A DNA stretch of 64,000 nucleotides from JAEUHO01 sp046350655. GTDB taxonomy: Bacteria > Planctomycetota > PLA2 > JAEUHO01. The stretch covers positions 1-64,000 of the forward strand of contig JAXMAB010000011.1 in the NCBI GenBank assembly GCA_046350655.1, given 5' to 3'. Of the stretch, positions 52,037 through 62,641 are shown piece by piece. The notes below the pieces were generated by a model. That model worked only from the letters and a program-made list of their open reading frames with translations. It searched no databases and was not told where the DNA came from. Position 1 is the first letter of the stretch. Each line of letters begins with the position of its first letter. A program made the translations under genes and the position numbers.

Positions 52037-52936
52037 CTACGACCCCGATCGGCCCGACGTCGGCGGGAACGCGGAGGCCGGCGGCTCCATCCCCTGCGAC
52101 CAGTCGATCGTGCGCATGGGCTTGCTGCGACGCAGCAGCACGAACGAGACGACGCCGAGCAGCATCATCAGCGCGCAGAACTCCTGTCCGCGGGTGAGCC
52201 CGAGGAGGTCGAAGCCGATGCCCTTGTCGGGCTCGCGGAAGAACTCCGCGACGAAGCGGAACGCACCGTAGCCGAACAGGAAGAGGCAGCCGATCCAGCC
52301 GCCGCCCCAGCCCTTCTTGAGCATGGCCCACCGCAGTACGAGGAACAGGCCGATGCCCTCGCCGAGCATCTGGTAGAGCTGGCTCGGGTGGCGCAGCACG
52401 ATGTCCCACGCGCCGTCCCACGGCTTGTCGATGCTGTAGACCGGGAACCGCATGGCCCAGGGGCCGTCCCAGGGACGGCCCCAGAGCTCGGCGTTGACGA
52501 AGTTCGCCAGCCGCACGACGGCGATGCCCGGCGCCGTCGCGAGCGCGAGCCCGTCGCCGAGGTGGCGGAACGGGATCTTGTGCTTCAGCGCGTACAGGAA
52601 GTACGCGAGGATCACGCCGCTCATGCCGCCGTGGAACGACATCCCGCCCTCGCGGAAGTTCAGCCACTGGCCGGGCGACTTGTCCGCGGCGTAGAAGAGC
52701 ATGTAGCCGACCCGACCGCCCACCCACACGCCGACGATGCCCCAGAACAGGACGTCGAGCACGCGGTCGGGGTGCACGGGCCAGCGGCCGCGCTTCGACA
52801 GCCCGTGGAGCACCCACGCGGCGAGGGCGAACGCCAGGATGTAGGCGATGCCGTACCAGCGGACGCCGAACCCGAAGACGCGGAACGCCTCGGGGTCGAT
52901 GATCGGGTACGGGATCTCGGCGAGGATCGCGGGCAT
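52037..52936 (-). CDS. lgt: Prolipoprotein diacylglyceryl transferase
   Basis: Encodes 299 residues in about seven helices. Lgt moves diacylglycerol from phosphatidylglycerol onto the lipobox cysteine of prolipoproteins. Signature elements are 'GGMSFHGG' (with the essential His), 'RLANFVNAELWGRP' (the Lgt signature with Asn and Glu), 'RHPSQLYQ' and 'YGAFRFVAEFFREPD'. It is nine bases after tyrS and 29 before the hydrolase gene on the same strand. The several lipobox proteins in this window are its expected substrates. Confidence 0.97.
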   Translation of the reverse strand: MPAILAEIPYPIIDPEAFRVFGFGVRWYGIAYILAFALAAWVLHGLSKRGRWPVHPDRVLDVLFWGIVGVWVGGRVGYMLFYAADKSPGQWLNFREGGMSFHGGMSGVILAYFLYALKHKIPFRHLGDGLALATAPGIAVVRLANFVNAELWGRPWDGPWAMRFPVYSIDKPWDGAWDIVLRHPSQLYQMLGEGIGLFLVLRWAMLKKGWGGGWIGCLFLFGYGAFRFVAEFFREPDKGIGFDLLGLTRGQEFCALMMLLGVVSFVLLRRSKPMRTIDWSQGMEPPASAFPPTSGRSGS

Positions 52937-52945
52937 CGGAGGATC

Positions 52946-54205
52946 CTACGCTCCCGCGGGCGGGAGGGAGCCGGGACGGCGGAGGCGGGCGTAGCGACGG
53001 CTGCCGACCTTCACGAGGTCGCCGTCGGTCACGGCGTGCGTGGCGTGGACGTCGCCGACCTTGGCGTCGTTGATCGTCACGCCGCCCTGCTCGATCAGCC
53101 GACGGGCCTCGCCGCCCGACTTCGCGAAGCCGCACGCCTTGAGGATCTCGACCACGGCCCAGTGCCCCGGGGGGAGCGTCCGGCCGGGCGCGGCCACCGC
53201 GGGCGGCAGCGTCGCCCACGGCACGTCGGTCGGCGCCTGGCCCTCGGAGATCACGCGGACGAACTCGGCCCGCGCCGCGGCGGCCGCGTCGGCGCCGTGG
53301 TAACGCCGGGTGAGGGCCTCGGCCATGGCGAGCTTCGCGTCGCGCGGGTGCCCCGCGAGCAGCGCGTCGACCGCGCCGTCGGTCAGGTCGGTGAGCAGCC
53401 GCAGGTACTTCGGCAGCAGCGCGTCCGAGACGCGCATGGCCTTGCCGAACATGTCGCCCGCCGCCTCGGTCACGCCGATCGCGTTGTTGAGCGACTTCGA
53501 CATCTTGGCCTGGCCGTCGGTGCCCTCGACGAGCGGCGAGATGAGCGACGACTGCGGCTCCATCCCCTCCTGCTCCATGAGGCGGCGCCCGACGCCGAGG
53601 TTGAACATCTGGTCGGTGCCGCCCAGCTCGACGTCGGCGCGGACCATCACCGAGTCCCAGCCCTGCATGAGGCAGTAGAGGAACTCGCGGATCGAGATGG
53701 GCGCGTTCTCGCGGAACCGCTTCTCGAACGAGTCGCGCTCGAGCATCTGCTGGACCGTCATCCGGTTCGTGAGCGCGAGCACCTCGACGAACGGCATCTT
53801 CGAGAACCACTCGCTGTTGCGCCGCACCTCGGTGCGCGAGAGGTCGAGGATGTGCGAGATCTGGTCGAGCCACGTCGCGACGTTCGCCGACACCTGCGCG
53901 GGCGTCAGCATGGGCCGCGTCTTGTCCTTGCCCGACGGGTCGCCCACCAGCGCCGTGTAGTCGCCGATGATGAGGACGGCCTGGTGGCCGAGGTCCTGCA
54001 GCTTCCGCAGGTTCCAGAGCGGGATGCCGTTGCCGACGTGCACCGACGTCGAGGTCGGGTCGATGCCGAACTTGCAGCGCAGCGGGCCGCGCTTGCCCGC
54101 GGCGAAGGCCTCGAGCTTCTGGCGCAGCTCCGCCTCGGGCGTGACCGTGTCGACGGTCCGCGCGAGGGGCGAGAGGAAGGACGCGAGCCGGGCGTCGTGG
54201 ATCAT
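52946..54205 (-). CDS. tyrS: Tyrosyl-tRNA synthetase
   Basis: Encodes 419 residues. The class Ic core has HVGN (56-59) and KMSKS (234-238), with 'GDYTALVGDPSGKDKTRP' and 'ELGGTDQMFNL' (tyrosine pocket). The C-terminal S4-like RNA-binding domain begins at about 355 ('GGEARRLIEQGGVTIND'). This matches the TyrZ-type bacterial enzyme with HVGN rather than HIGH. The ATG overlaps the stop of the upstream lipoprotein gene as ATGA, so its translation is linked to that gene. It leads into lgt nine bases later. Confidence 0.97.
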   Translation of the reverse strand: MIHDARLASFLSPLARTVDTVTPEAELRQKLEAFAAGKRGPLRCKFGIDPTSTSVHVGNGIPLWNLRKLQDLGHQAVLIIGDYTALVGDPSGKDKTRPMLTPAQVSANVATWLDQISHILDLSRTEVRRNSEWFSKMPFVEVLALTNRMTVQQMLERDSFEKRFRENAPISIREFLYCLMQGWDSVMVRADVELGGTDQMFNLGVGRRLMEQEGMEPQSSLISPLVEGTDGQAKMSKSLNNAIGVTEAAGDMFGKAMRVSDALLPKYLRLLTDLTDGAVDALLAGHPRDAKLAMAEALTRRYHGADAAAAARAEFVRVISEGQAPTDVPWATLPPAVAAPGRTLPPGHWAVVEILKACGFAKSGGEARRLIEQGGVTINDAKVGDVHATHAVTDGDLVKVGSRRYARLRRPGSLPPAGA

Positions 54206-55545
54206 CGGCGACGATCGTCGCCGGAAGCGGCGGCGCCGTCACCGGTCGGCACGACCGCGTCCGTCCCCGCGCCGTCCCGGCGCCACCAGTCCTCCCAGAG
54301 GCGCGGGTCGGGGGCCAGGGTGACGCCCGTCAGCGCCGCGAGGCCCTCGAGCACCCCCTCGGCGCGCTCCGGGTGGGCGCGGGCCTCGCGCAGGAACGGC
54401 TCCGCCAGGGGCCGCAGGGGCGTCCCCTCGGCGGCCCGCCGGATGTGGCGGACCGCGTTCACGGCGGCCGTCTCGAGGTCCGGCGAGCCGGTCGCGAGCA
54501 CGTCGGCGAGCAGCGCGCAGGCGGACGCGCGCTCCCGCGGCGCGAGGAACTCCGCCGCCACGAGGAGATGGACGGGCGCGACCGACGTCGCGGCCTTCCG
54601 CATGGAGCCGAGCGGGTCGGCCGCCAGCGGCTCGAAGTTGCCCGGGACCACGACGACGCGGCCGGTCCGGATGCGGACGCGGCCCAGGGGCTCGGGCAGG
54701 CCGGCCTCGATGCGCCCGGCGCGCAGGTCGCCCCCCACCTCGAGGACCCGCAGCCCGGAGATGGGCTCGCCGACGTCCTCGGCCGGGATCCGCACGCGCA
54801 CCTCGAGGCTGCCTTCGGGCGGGATCCGCACGCTCTCGCAGCCGCTCTCGACCAGCGGGACCACGCGGTTCCACGTCCGCTCGAGCTCCGCGGCGTAGAC
54901 GTCGACGTCGCGCCGGCGGACCGTCAGCATCAGCGTCGAGCCCGACAGGGCGTCCTTGCCCGACCCGGTGGGCGGCGCGATCACGACGTCGGCGGTCCCG
55001 ACGTTGCGGATGCGGACGACGAGGTCGAGGGCCTCCGCGAACGTGACGTACTCGCGCACGCCGCGAACGTCGACGCGGAGCACCTCGTCCTCGAGCCGGC
55101 GGGTGCGCACCTCGGCCTTGATCGCCTTCAGCCGCTCGAGCCACGCCGTCGGCGGGTTGAGCGCGAGCGCGCCGTCCACGATCTCGCCCGCCGCGGCGTC
55201 GGCCCCGCCGTCGAGCGCCTGCCGGGCCGCGAGCACCTTCTCGCCGAAGAACGCGTCGGCGTCCTCGTCCTCGTCGAGGCGGCGGCGGATCCGGCGCGAC
55301 GGGTCGTCGCGCGCGGGCGCGTCGGACAGGGCCTTGCGTTCCGCGACCACGGCCTCGGCCTCGGACGGGTCCATCTCGACCGCGTCGCCGGGCGCGGCGC
55401 CGCCGCCCGCCGCCGCGCCCGCGGGGTCGGTCGCGCCGCCCTCGTGGGCGCCGTCCGACGGGCCGCGGTAGACGCGCCCCTTCCGCGCGTCCGCGCTGCA
55501 CGCGACGCACAGGAAGGCGACGGCGACGGCCAGGACCGCACGCAT
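54202..55545 (-). CDS. Lipoprotein, unrecognised
   Basis: Encodes 447 residues. Purine-rich GGAGGAT and GGGGG precede the ATG. A signal peptide ends in the lipobox 'LCVAC' (Cys 16). A Gly/Ala/Asp-rich spacer (about 20-75) and a helical part ('ADAFFGEKVLAARQALDGGADAAAGEIVDGAL') lead to a beta-rich domain with 'EALDLVVRIRNVGTADVVIAPPTGSG' and 'PEGSLEVRVRIPAEDV', which look Ig-like. A helical end follows. The product is exported and lipid-anchored, but the gene directly precedes and overlaps tyrS, so the pairing is probably for expression only. Confidence 0.8.
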   Translation of the reverse strand: MRAVLAVAVAFLCVACSADARKGRVYRGPSDGAHEGGATDPAGAAAGGGAAPGDAVEMDPSEAEAVVAERKALSDAPARDDPSRRIRRRLDEDEDADAFFGEKVLAARQALDGGADAAAGEIVDGALALNPPTAWLERLKAIKAEVRTRRLEDEVLRVDVRGVREYVTFAEALDLVVRIRNVGTADVVIAPPTGSGKDALSGSTLMLTVRRRDVDVYAAELERTWNRVVPLVESGCESVRIPPEGSLEVRVRIPAEDVGEPISGLRVLEVGGDLRAGRIEAGLPEPLGRVRIRTGRVVVVPGNFEPLAADPLGSMRKAATSVAPVHLLVAAEFLAPRERASACALLADVLATGSPDLETAAVNAVRHIRRAAEGTPLRPLAEPFLREARAHPERAEGVLEGLAALTGVTLAPDPRLWEDWWRRDGAGTDAVVPTGDGAAASGDDRRR

Positions 55546-55617
55546 CCCCCTGACATCCTCCCCCGGCGTCACGTCCGCGTCACCCGCGCGGACCGGCGGC
55601 GCCGGCCGGACAACGAA

Positions 55618-55650
55618 GGACGCCGTGCCCCGGGGAGGGGCACGGCGTCC
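55618..55650 (-). terminator. Intrinsic terminator of rpsA
   Basis: GGACGCCGTGCCCC (55618-55631) and GGGGCACGGCGTCC (55637-55650) pair perfectly around a 5-nt loop, 20 nt after the rpsA stop in the minus direction. The minus-strand bases that follow read TTCGTTGT, a short U-rich tail. Confidence 0.8.
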
Positions 55651-55670
55651 GGTGGGAACGACGGGGTCGG

Positions 55671-57308
<1,638 letters not shown>

Positions 57309-57398
57309 GTCAGAGAACCACTTTCATCGGGAGGATTCGACCCGGGGTCCCGGCTCCTCGGGCGAAGTGCCCGTGGACGCCCCGCCGCGGCCCCACGC

Positions 57399-57423
57399 CC
57401 TGAACCCCTCCCGGGGGTTCAGG
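57399..57423 (-). other. Hairpin overlapping the cmk stop codon
   Basis: CCTGAACCCC (57399-57408) pairs with GGGGTTCAGG (57414-57423) around a 5-nt loop. The cmk stop (57421-57419) is inside the stem. It may slow or attenuate transcription between cmk and rpsA, or protect the 3' end. No U-run follows. Confidence 0.5.
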
Positions 57424-58111
57424 CCGTTTCCGACGGCAGAACCCGGGACGTTACCAGCGCCAGGATCTGATCCACCACTTGGGGCGGGGTGCGCCCGGTG
57501 GTGTCCACCTCGACCGCGTCCCCCGCCGGCCGGAGGGGGTCCTCGTCCCGGCTGGCGTCCTGCCGGTCGCGCTCCACGAGGGCCTTCCGGACCGCCTCCG
57601 GGTCCACCCCGGCGCCCTTCCCCCGGAGTTCCGCCACCCGGCGGCGCACCCGCTCCTCGACCGTGGCCACCAGGAACACCTTCAGGATCGCGTCCGGGAA
57701 CACCCGGGTCCCCATGTCGCGCCCCTCGGCCACCACCCGCCCCACCCGGGTCGCGAACGCCCGCTGGTGCCGCCGCATCACGCGCCGCACCTCGGCGATC
57801 GCCGCCACGACGCTCACCCCGGCGTCCACCGCCTGGGTCCGGATCGGCGCGGTCACGTCGGCCCCGTCGATCGTCACCCTCCCGGTGGCCGGGTCGAGCT
57901 CGATGTGCGCGGCCTCCGCCAGCGCGGCCACCGCCGCCCCGTCGCCCGGGGGGATCCCCCGCTGCATCGCCTGCCACGTCACCGCCCGATACATGGCCCC
58001 CGTGTCGAGGTGGGCCCACCCGAGCCGCTGGGCCAGCTGCTTGGCGACCGTGCTCTTCCCGCTGCCGGCGGGGCCGTCGAGGGCGACCACTTGGGGGCGG
58101 GGCGACGTCAT
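57419..58111 (-). CDS. cmk: Cytidylate kinase
   Basis: Encodes 230 residues. It phosphorylates CMP and dCMP. The P-loop is GPAGSGKST (13-21). 'WAHLDTGAMYRAVTWQAM' is the CMP-binding stretch, and 'VVAEGRDMGTRVFPDA' and 'RRVAELRGKG' (with the lid arginines) complete the family set. I chose the ATG at 58111 over one 14 codons earlier because the family starts just before the P-loop. rpsA follows in the usual order. The spacing of 110 nt contains the stop-overlapping hairpin. Confidence 0.95.
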   Translation of the reverse strand: MTSPRPQVVALDGPAGSGKSTVAKQLAQRLGWAHLDTGAMYRAVTWQAMQRGIPPGDGAAVAALAEAAHIELDPATGRVTIDGADVTAPIRTQAVDAGVSVVAAIAEVRRVMRRHQRAFATRVGRVVAEGRDMGTRVFPDAILKVFLVATVEERVRRRVAELRGKGAGVDPEAVRKALVERDRQDASRDEDPLRPAGDAVEVDTTGRTPPQVVDQILALVTSRVLPSETA

Positions 58112-58213
58112 GCGGGGGGCGGGACGATAGGCCCCGCGACCGTCGCGGCCCAAGGCTTTTCGGCCAAGCCCCCGGCGGTCCGGGACGCCGGGGCGAGGCT
58201 CCAGTCGAGGGTT

Positions 58214-58339
58214 CGGGACGCGAGGCCCGCCGGCCGCTGGCCCTGCCCCGCGATCGCGCGACGGGTCGCCGCGGCCGCCACGACACCGCGGCGACCGGGC
58301 CTCGCGGTCCCGTGCGGGCGAGCGGGCCTCGCGGTTCCC
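58214..58339. repeat. Cluster of three dispersed-palindrome arms
   Basis: A left arm (58214-58236, beginning CGGGACGCGAGGCCCG), a right arm (58291-58312, containing CGGGCCTCGCGGTCCCG) and another right arm (58321-58339). The first two could pair as a long-loop hairpin. They fill the gap between cmk and the LpxH-like gene. Confidence 0.75.
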
Positions 58340-58370
58340 CGCCGAGTGGCCGCGTCCTCCGCGCCGCGTT

Positions 58371-59096
58371 TCACGGGATCGTCGGCGGCACGAGCGCGAT
58401 CGCCGAGCCGTCCCACGTCACGACGCCGCCGCCGGCGTCCCAGTCCTTGAGCACGAGGACGTCGCGCACGGGCGTGCCCGCGAGCCGGTGGTGGACGCCG
58501 GTGTGGACGTGGCCGGCCACGAGCACGTCGGCGCCGGCGGCGTCGAGCCACGCTCGGACCTGCGCGTAGTCGAGGCCCATCACTGCGTACGGCTTGCGCG
58601 CGACCTCGCGCTCCGAGAGCCCGCGCAGGCCGCGCGCGAGGTACGTGGCGGCGGCGTACGGCAGCGCCGCGCGCACGCCGTCGACGACCGGCGAGCGCAG
58701 GAGCTTCCGCATGCGCTGGTAGCGTCCGTCGGCCGAGCAGAGGAGGTCGCCGTGCGTGAGGAGCACGGTGCGCGTCCCCCAGCGCGTGCGGACGACGTCG
58801 GGCCAGAGGTCGAGGGGGAGGCCGGGCGCGCCGTCGAAGGCGAAGTCGCGATTGCCGCCCTGGAACGCCAGGCGGGTGCCCGCCGACGCGAGGCCCGCGA
58901 GCCGATCGAGGAAGCGGCGCACGAACGGCTCGCGCGCCTGCCGGCGGCTGACCCAGCCCTCGAACACGTCGCCGAGCAGCACGAGGTGCGCGCAGCGGCC
59001 CGCGAGCCCCGCGAGCCAGGCCTCGAAGCGGTCCGCGACGTCGGGGTGGTCCGGCGAGAGGTGAACGTCGCCCACGACGACGACGGGGGCCGTCAT
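58371..59096 (-). CDS. LpxH-like metallophosphoesterase (UDP-2,3-diacylglucosamine hydrolase type)
   Basis: Encodes 241 residues from the ATG at 59096; a GTG 13 codons upstream is also possible and neither has a good ribosome site. All five metal-binding blocks of the calcineurin-like family are present: GDVHL (9-13), GDVFEGW (42-48), GGNRDF, THGD and GHVHTG. The 'GDVFEGW' and 'GNRDF' forms are typical of LpxH, which cuts UDP-2,3-diacylglucosamine to lipid X in lipid A synthesis. Other lpx genes are not in the window, so the assignment to lipid A is by family only. Confidence 0.85.
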   Translation of the reverse strand: MTAPVVVVGDVHLSPDHPDVADRFEAWLAGLAGRCAHLVLLGDVFEGWVSRRQAREPFVRRFLDRLAGLASAGTRLAFQGGNRDFAFDGAPGLPLDLWPDVVRTRWGTRTVLLTHGDLLCSADGRYQRMRKLLRSPVVDGVRAALPYAAATYLARGLRGLSEREVARKPYAVMGLDYAQVRAWLDAAGADVLVAGHVHTGVHHRLAGTPVRDVLVLKDWDAGGGVVTWDGSAIALVPPTIP

Positions 59097-59224
59097 CGGC
59101 GGGACGTCGACGGGTTGCGGGGGGCGGCGCACCACGGAGAGAGGCTACCGGACGGCCCCGGTCGCGGAAGGACGATCCCCGCGCCGGCCGCGCCCCGGGC
59201 CGCGCCGGCCTCCGAGCCTCGCGT

Positions 59225-61710
59225 TCACCGCGCGCGACCGCCCGGCGTGAAGCGCCGCAGCCGCAGGGAGTTCGTGACGACGAACAGCGAGGAGAGCGCC
59301 ATGAGCGCGGACGCGACCATGGGCGTGAGGCGCGGCCCGCCGAACGGGACCGCGAGGCCCGCCGCGACCGGGATCGCCGCGACGTTGTAGGCGAACGCCC
59401 AGAAGAGGTTGCCGCGGATCGTGCGCAGCGTGGCCCGCGCCAGTTCGACCGCGTCGGCGACGCGGCCGACGTCGTCGGAGAGGAGCGTCACGTCGGCGGC
59501 CTCGACCGCCACGTCGGCCCCGGCCCCGACGGCGATGCCGACGTCGGCCGCGGCAAGCGCCGGCGCGTCGTTGACGCCGTCGCCGACGAACGCGACCCGC
59601 GCGCCCGCCGCCTGCGCGCGCGCGACCTCGGCGGCCTTCCCCTCGGGCCGCACCTCGGCGAGCACGCGCCGGATCCCGACGGTCGCGGCCACGGCCTCGG
59701 CGGTCGCGCGGCGGTCGCCGGAGACGAGCGCGACGTCGAGCCCGAGGCCCGCGAGGCGCGCGACGGCTTGCGCCGCGCCGGGCCTCGCGTCGTCCCGCAC
59801 CGCGACGAGGCCGAAGGGACGGCGGCCCGCGTCGTCGTCGATCGCGACGAGGAGCGGCGTCTTGCCCTCGCGCGCGAGCGCGTCCGCGCGGGCCTCGAGG
59901 TCGCCGACCGGGAAGCCGGTCGCCACGAGGTGCGCGGCCGTCCCGATCACGACGTCGCGGCCGCTGCCGTCGTCGCCGTGCACCGTGCCGCGCACGCCGC
60001 CGCCGGGCACCGCCTCGAAGCGGTCCGGGGACTCGAGCACGAGGCCGCGCGCGCGCGCCGCCGCGACGACCGCGTCGGCGACGGGGTGCTCGCTCCCCTG
60101 CTCGACGGACGCGACGAAGCGCAGGAACGTCGCCTCGTCGCCGTCGAGCGCGACGACGTCGGTGACGGTCGGGTGGCCGGTCGTGAGCGTGCCGGTCTTG
60201 TCGAGGAGGACCGTCGTGACGCCCGCGGCGCCCTCGAGGGCCGCGGCGTCGCGGACGAGGATCCCGAGGCCGGCGGCGCGGCCCGCGCCCACGAGGACGG
60301 CCGTCGGCGTCGCGAGGCCGAGCGCGCACGGGCACGCCGTGACGAGCACCGCGACGGCGAACGCGAGGGCCGTCGTCACGCCCCCGCCGCCGACCGTGGC
60401 CCAGAGCGCGAACGTCGCCACCGCCACGACGAGCACGATCGGCACGAAGACGGCCGCCACGCGGTCGGCGAGGCGCTGGACCGGCGCGCGGCTGCCCTGC
60501 GCGTCGCGCACGAGGCGGACGATCGACGCGAGCGCGGTGTCGCCGCCGACCTTCGTCGCGCGCAGCACGAACGTCCCCGCGCGGTTGAGGGTCCCCGCGA
60601 CGACCGGGTCGCCGACGCCGCGGTCGCGCGGCAGGCTCTCGCCCGTGAGCAGCGCCTCGTCGAGCGCGCCCGCGCCCTCGACGAGCGTGCCGTCCACCGG
60701 CACGCGCTCGCCGGGCCGCACGCGCACGAGGTCGCCGACCTCGACGTCGTCGGCGGCGACGTCGCGTTCGACGCCGTCCGCGACGAGGCGCGCGGTGGGC
60801 GGCGCCAGGGCCACCAGCGCGCGGATCGCCTCGCCGGCGCGGCCCTTCGCCCGCTCCTCGAGCCACCGCCCGAGGCAGACGATCGCGAGGATGCCCGTGC
60901 TCGCGTCGAACCACGCGGGCCGGTCGGCCGCCGGGAACAGCCCCGGCGCGACCACCGCGACCGAGCTGGCCGCCCACGCGACGGTCGTCCCGAGCGCGAT
61001 CAACGTGTCCATCGACGCCGCGCCGTGGCGCAGGGCGCCGAACCCCGAGCGGAGGAACGCGAGGCCCGGCCCGACCTGCACCGCCGTCGCGAGCGCGAGG
61101 TGCAGCCACGGCGACCCGAGGACCCCGTGGCCCGCGTGCGGCATCGTCACGACCATCAGGAAGGCGGCCACGGGCCCGGCGAGCAGGAACCGCGCGCGCC
61201 ACCGCGCCGCCTCGCGCACGCGGGCGGTGCGCTCCGGGTCGGCGTCGGCCACGGCCGACGCGCGCCCGCGGCGCGGGCCGCCGCGCGCACCGCGCGGCCG
61301 GCGGCGTCCGTCGCGAGGTGCGTGACCGCCAGGCCGCCGCCGTCGTCGGTCACCCCGAGCACGCCCGGCAGCGCGCGCAACGCCGACGCGAGGCCCGCCC
61401 GCGCGTCGGCGGCGCCCGCGGCGTCGGTCCCACCGACGACGATGCGCGTGGTCGTCGCGCCGACGTCGTAGCCGCCCGCGCGCACCGCGGCGACGAGGGC
61501 GCCGAGCGCGTCCGCGGACGCGGCGCCGTTTCCGGCGGGACCCGTCGTCGGCGCGAGGCCGACCGTCGCGCGCGAGGTCGCGAGGTTCACCGACACCGAG
61601 GCGACACCCGGGACGGCGGCGAGGACCTTCTCGACGGTCGCGACGCAGCCGGCGCACCGCAGGCCCGACAACGGCAGGTCGATCACGGCGGCGGGGACGT
61701 CGGGGGCCAT
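59225..61710 (-). pseudogene. copA: Copper-translocating P-type ATPase (CopA type), frameshifted after the N-terminal metal-binding domains
   Basis: The ATG at 61710 (AGGGG six bases upstream) opens two HMA-type domains. The first has the copper site GLRCAGC (Cys 19 and 22); the second lacks the CxxC. Near 61254-61275 the reading frame moves by -1; the first frame alone would end at 61156 with a 184-residue product. The second frame holds the whole pump: about eight helices, CPC in 'TACPCALGLATP', DKTGT, 'EHPVADAV' (the HP site), 'FVGDGVNDAP', and the Cu(I) residues in 'FAYNVAAIP' and 'MALSSLFVV'. CopA exports copper(I). It lies 13 nt after the pseudopilin-like gene. A sequencing error, a disabled gene and programmed frameshifting (as in E. 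coli copA) are all open. Confidence 0.85.
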
Positions 61711-61723
61711 GGACGGCCCCTCA

Positions 61724-62500
61724 TCATCCCCCGCACCCGCTCCCCATCGAAGGGCGGTCCGTGGGATCCGCGCGGCCGAGGTCCTCGACCGACACGTCGT
61801 CGTCGGTGTTCGGCGCGCCGTCCTCCCCCATGCTGAACAACTGGTACGACGTGGGACGGCGGACCGCGCCCGCAGGATCGAGTCGCGGGCGCGGCGTCAC
61901 GCCTTCCCCGGACGCGGTGAGGTAGGTCGGCGGGTCGCGCAGCGCGGCTGCGTAGTCCGCGGCCACGAAGTAGACGTAGGGATGGTCCCACGGATCGCCG
62001 AACTCGAGCAGCGGTGGTTCGGCGTCCCCACCGGCGACGACGTCGCCGTCCGTGTTGGTCGCGACGGACGCCGACTCCGGCGGCTGCAGGCCGGTGCGAG
62101 CGAGCGCCAGGTAGAGCGCTTCGATCCCCTCGTTGATCGAGTTCGGGGGCTGCACGCGGAACGGCGCAGCCTCCGGGCCCTCCGTCGTGCCGGCCGAGAG
62201 CCGGGACGGGGGCAAGGCTCCGAATCGCGCTTCCCACGCCTGGATCGCATCGCGGAGCCGGCGCAACCCTGATTGCGCCTGCGTTTCCGCGCGACGGCGC
62301 AGGCTCGGTCGACCCGGCGTCAGGAGGACGACGATCGCCGGGAACCCCACGACGAGCACCGCGAAGACGATCGAACGCGTCCACCACGTCCACGGCCGGG
62401 CCCGTCGTGCGCCATGTCCGCGGGCACGCCGAACGCGAACGGGGCTCGCGGCGACGACGTCGCAGGGCCCGGAAGCGGCGGGGGTGTTCGCCGGCGGCAC
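61724..62500 (-). CDS. GspG-like pseudopilin-fold protein without a prepilin signal
   Basis: Encodes 258 residues. The GTG at 62500 has GGAGG six bases upstream and is preferred to an earlier GTG at 62596. A basic N-terminus is followed by one membrane helix (43-60, 'SIVFAVLVVGFPAIVVLL') and a long helix 'GLRRLRDAIQAWEARFGALPPS', then 'LLEFGDPWDHPYVYFVA' and 'YQLFSMGEDGAPNTDDDV'. The last two are the usual end of type II secretion major pseudopilins (the calcium-binding 'DPWGxPY...SxGxDG' loop). The prepilin peptidase site (G-F-T-L-x-E) is absent, so it may be fixed in the membrane. It is 13 nt before copA. Confidence 0.75.
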   Translation of the reverse strand: MPPANTPAASGPCDVVAASPVRVRRARGHGARRARPWTWWTRSIVFAVLVVGFPAIVVLLTPGRPSLRRRAETQAQSGLRRLRDAIQAWEARFGALPPSRLSAGTTEGPEAAPFRVQPPNSINEGIEALYLALARTGLQPPESASVATNTDGDVVAGGDAEPPLLEFGDPWDHPYVYFVAADYAAALRDPPTYLTASGEGVTPRPRLDPAGAVRRPTSYQLFSMGEDGAPNTDDDVSVEDLGRADPTDRPSMGSGCGG

Positions 62501-62620
62501 GACGTGCCTCCTCGGGGTCTTCTCGGCGCCGCACGGCGCCCTCTCGTGGAGCCCACCCCGTCGCGGTGGGCATCCCGATTCTCCCACGCCGTGCACGCCC
62601 GTGGGCGCCCGCCCCCGCGC

Positions 62621-62641
62621 CGGCCGCCGGGCCTCGCGTCC
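62621..62641. repeat. Half-copy of the dispersed palindrome
   Basis: CGGCCGCCGGGCCTCGCGTC, ending just before the dus stop codon. Confidence 0.6.

Noticed and set aside
61710..61724. Functional link between the pseudopilin-like gene and copA because of their 13-nt spacing
   Set aside because: Close spacing is the rule in this window and the two proteins have no known common role; co-transcription alone is not evidence.
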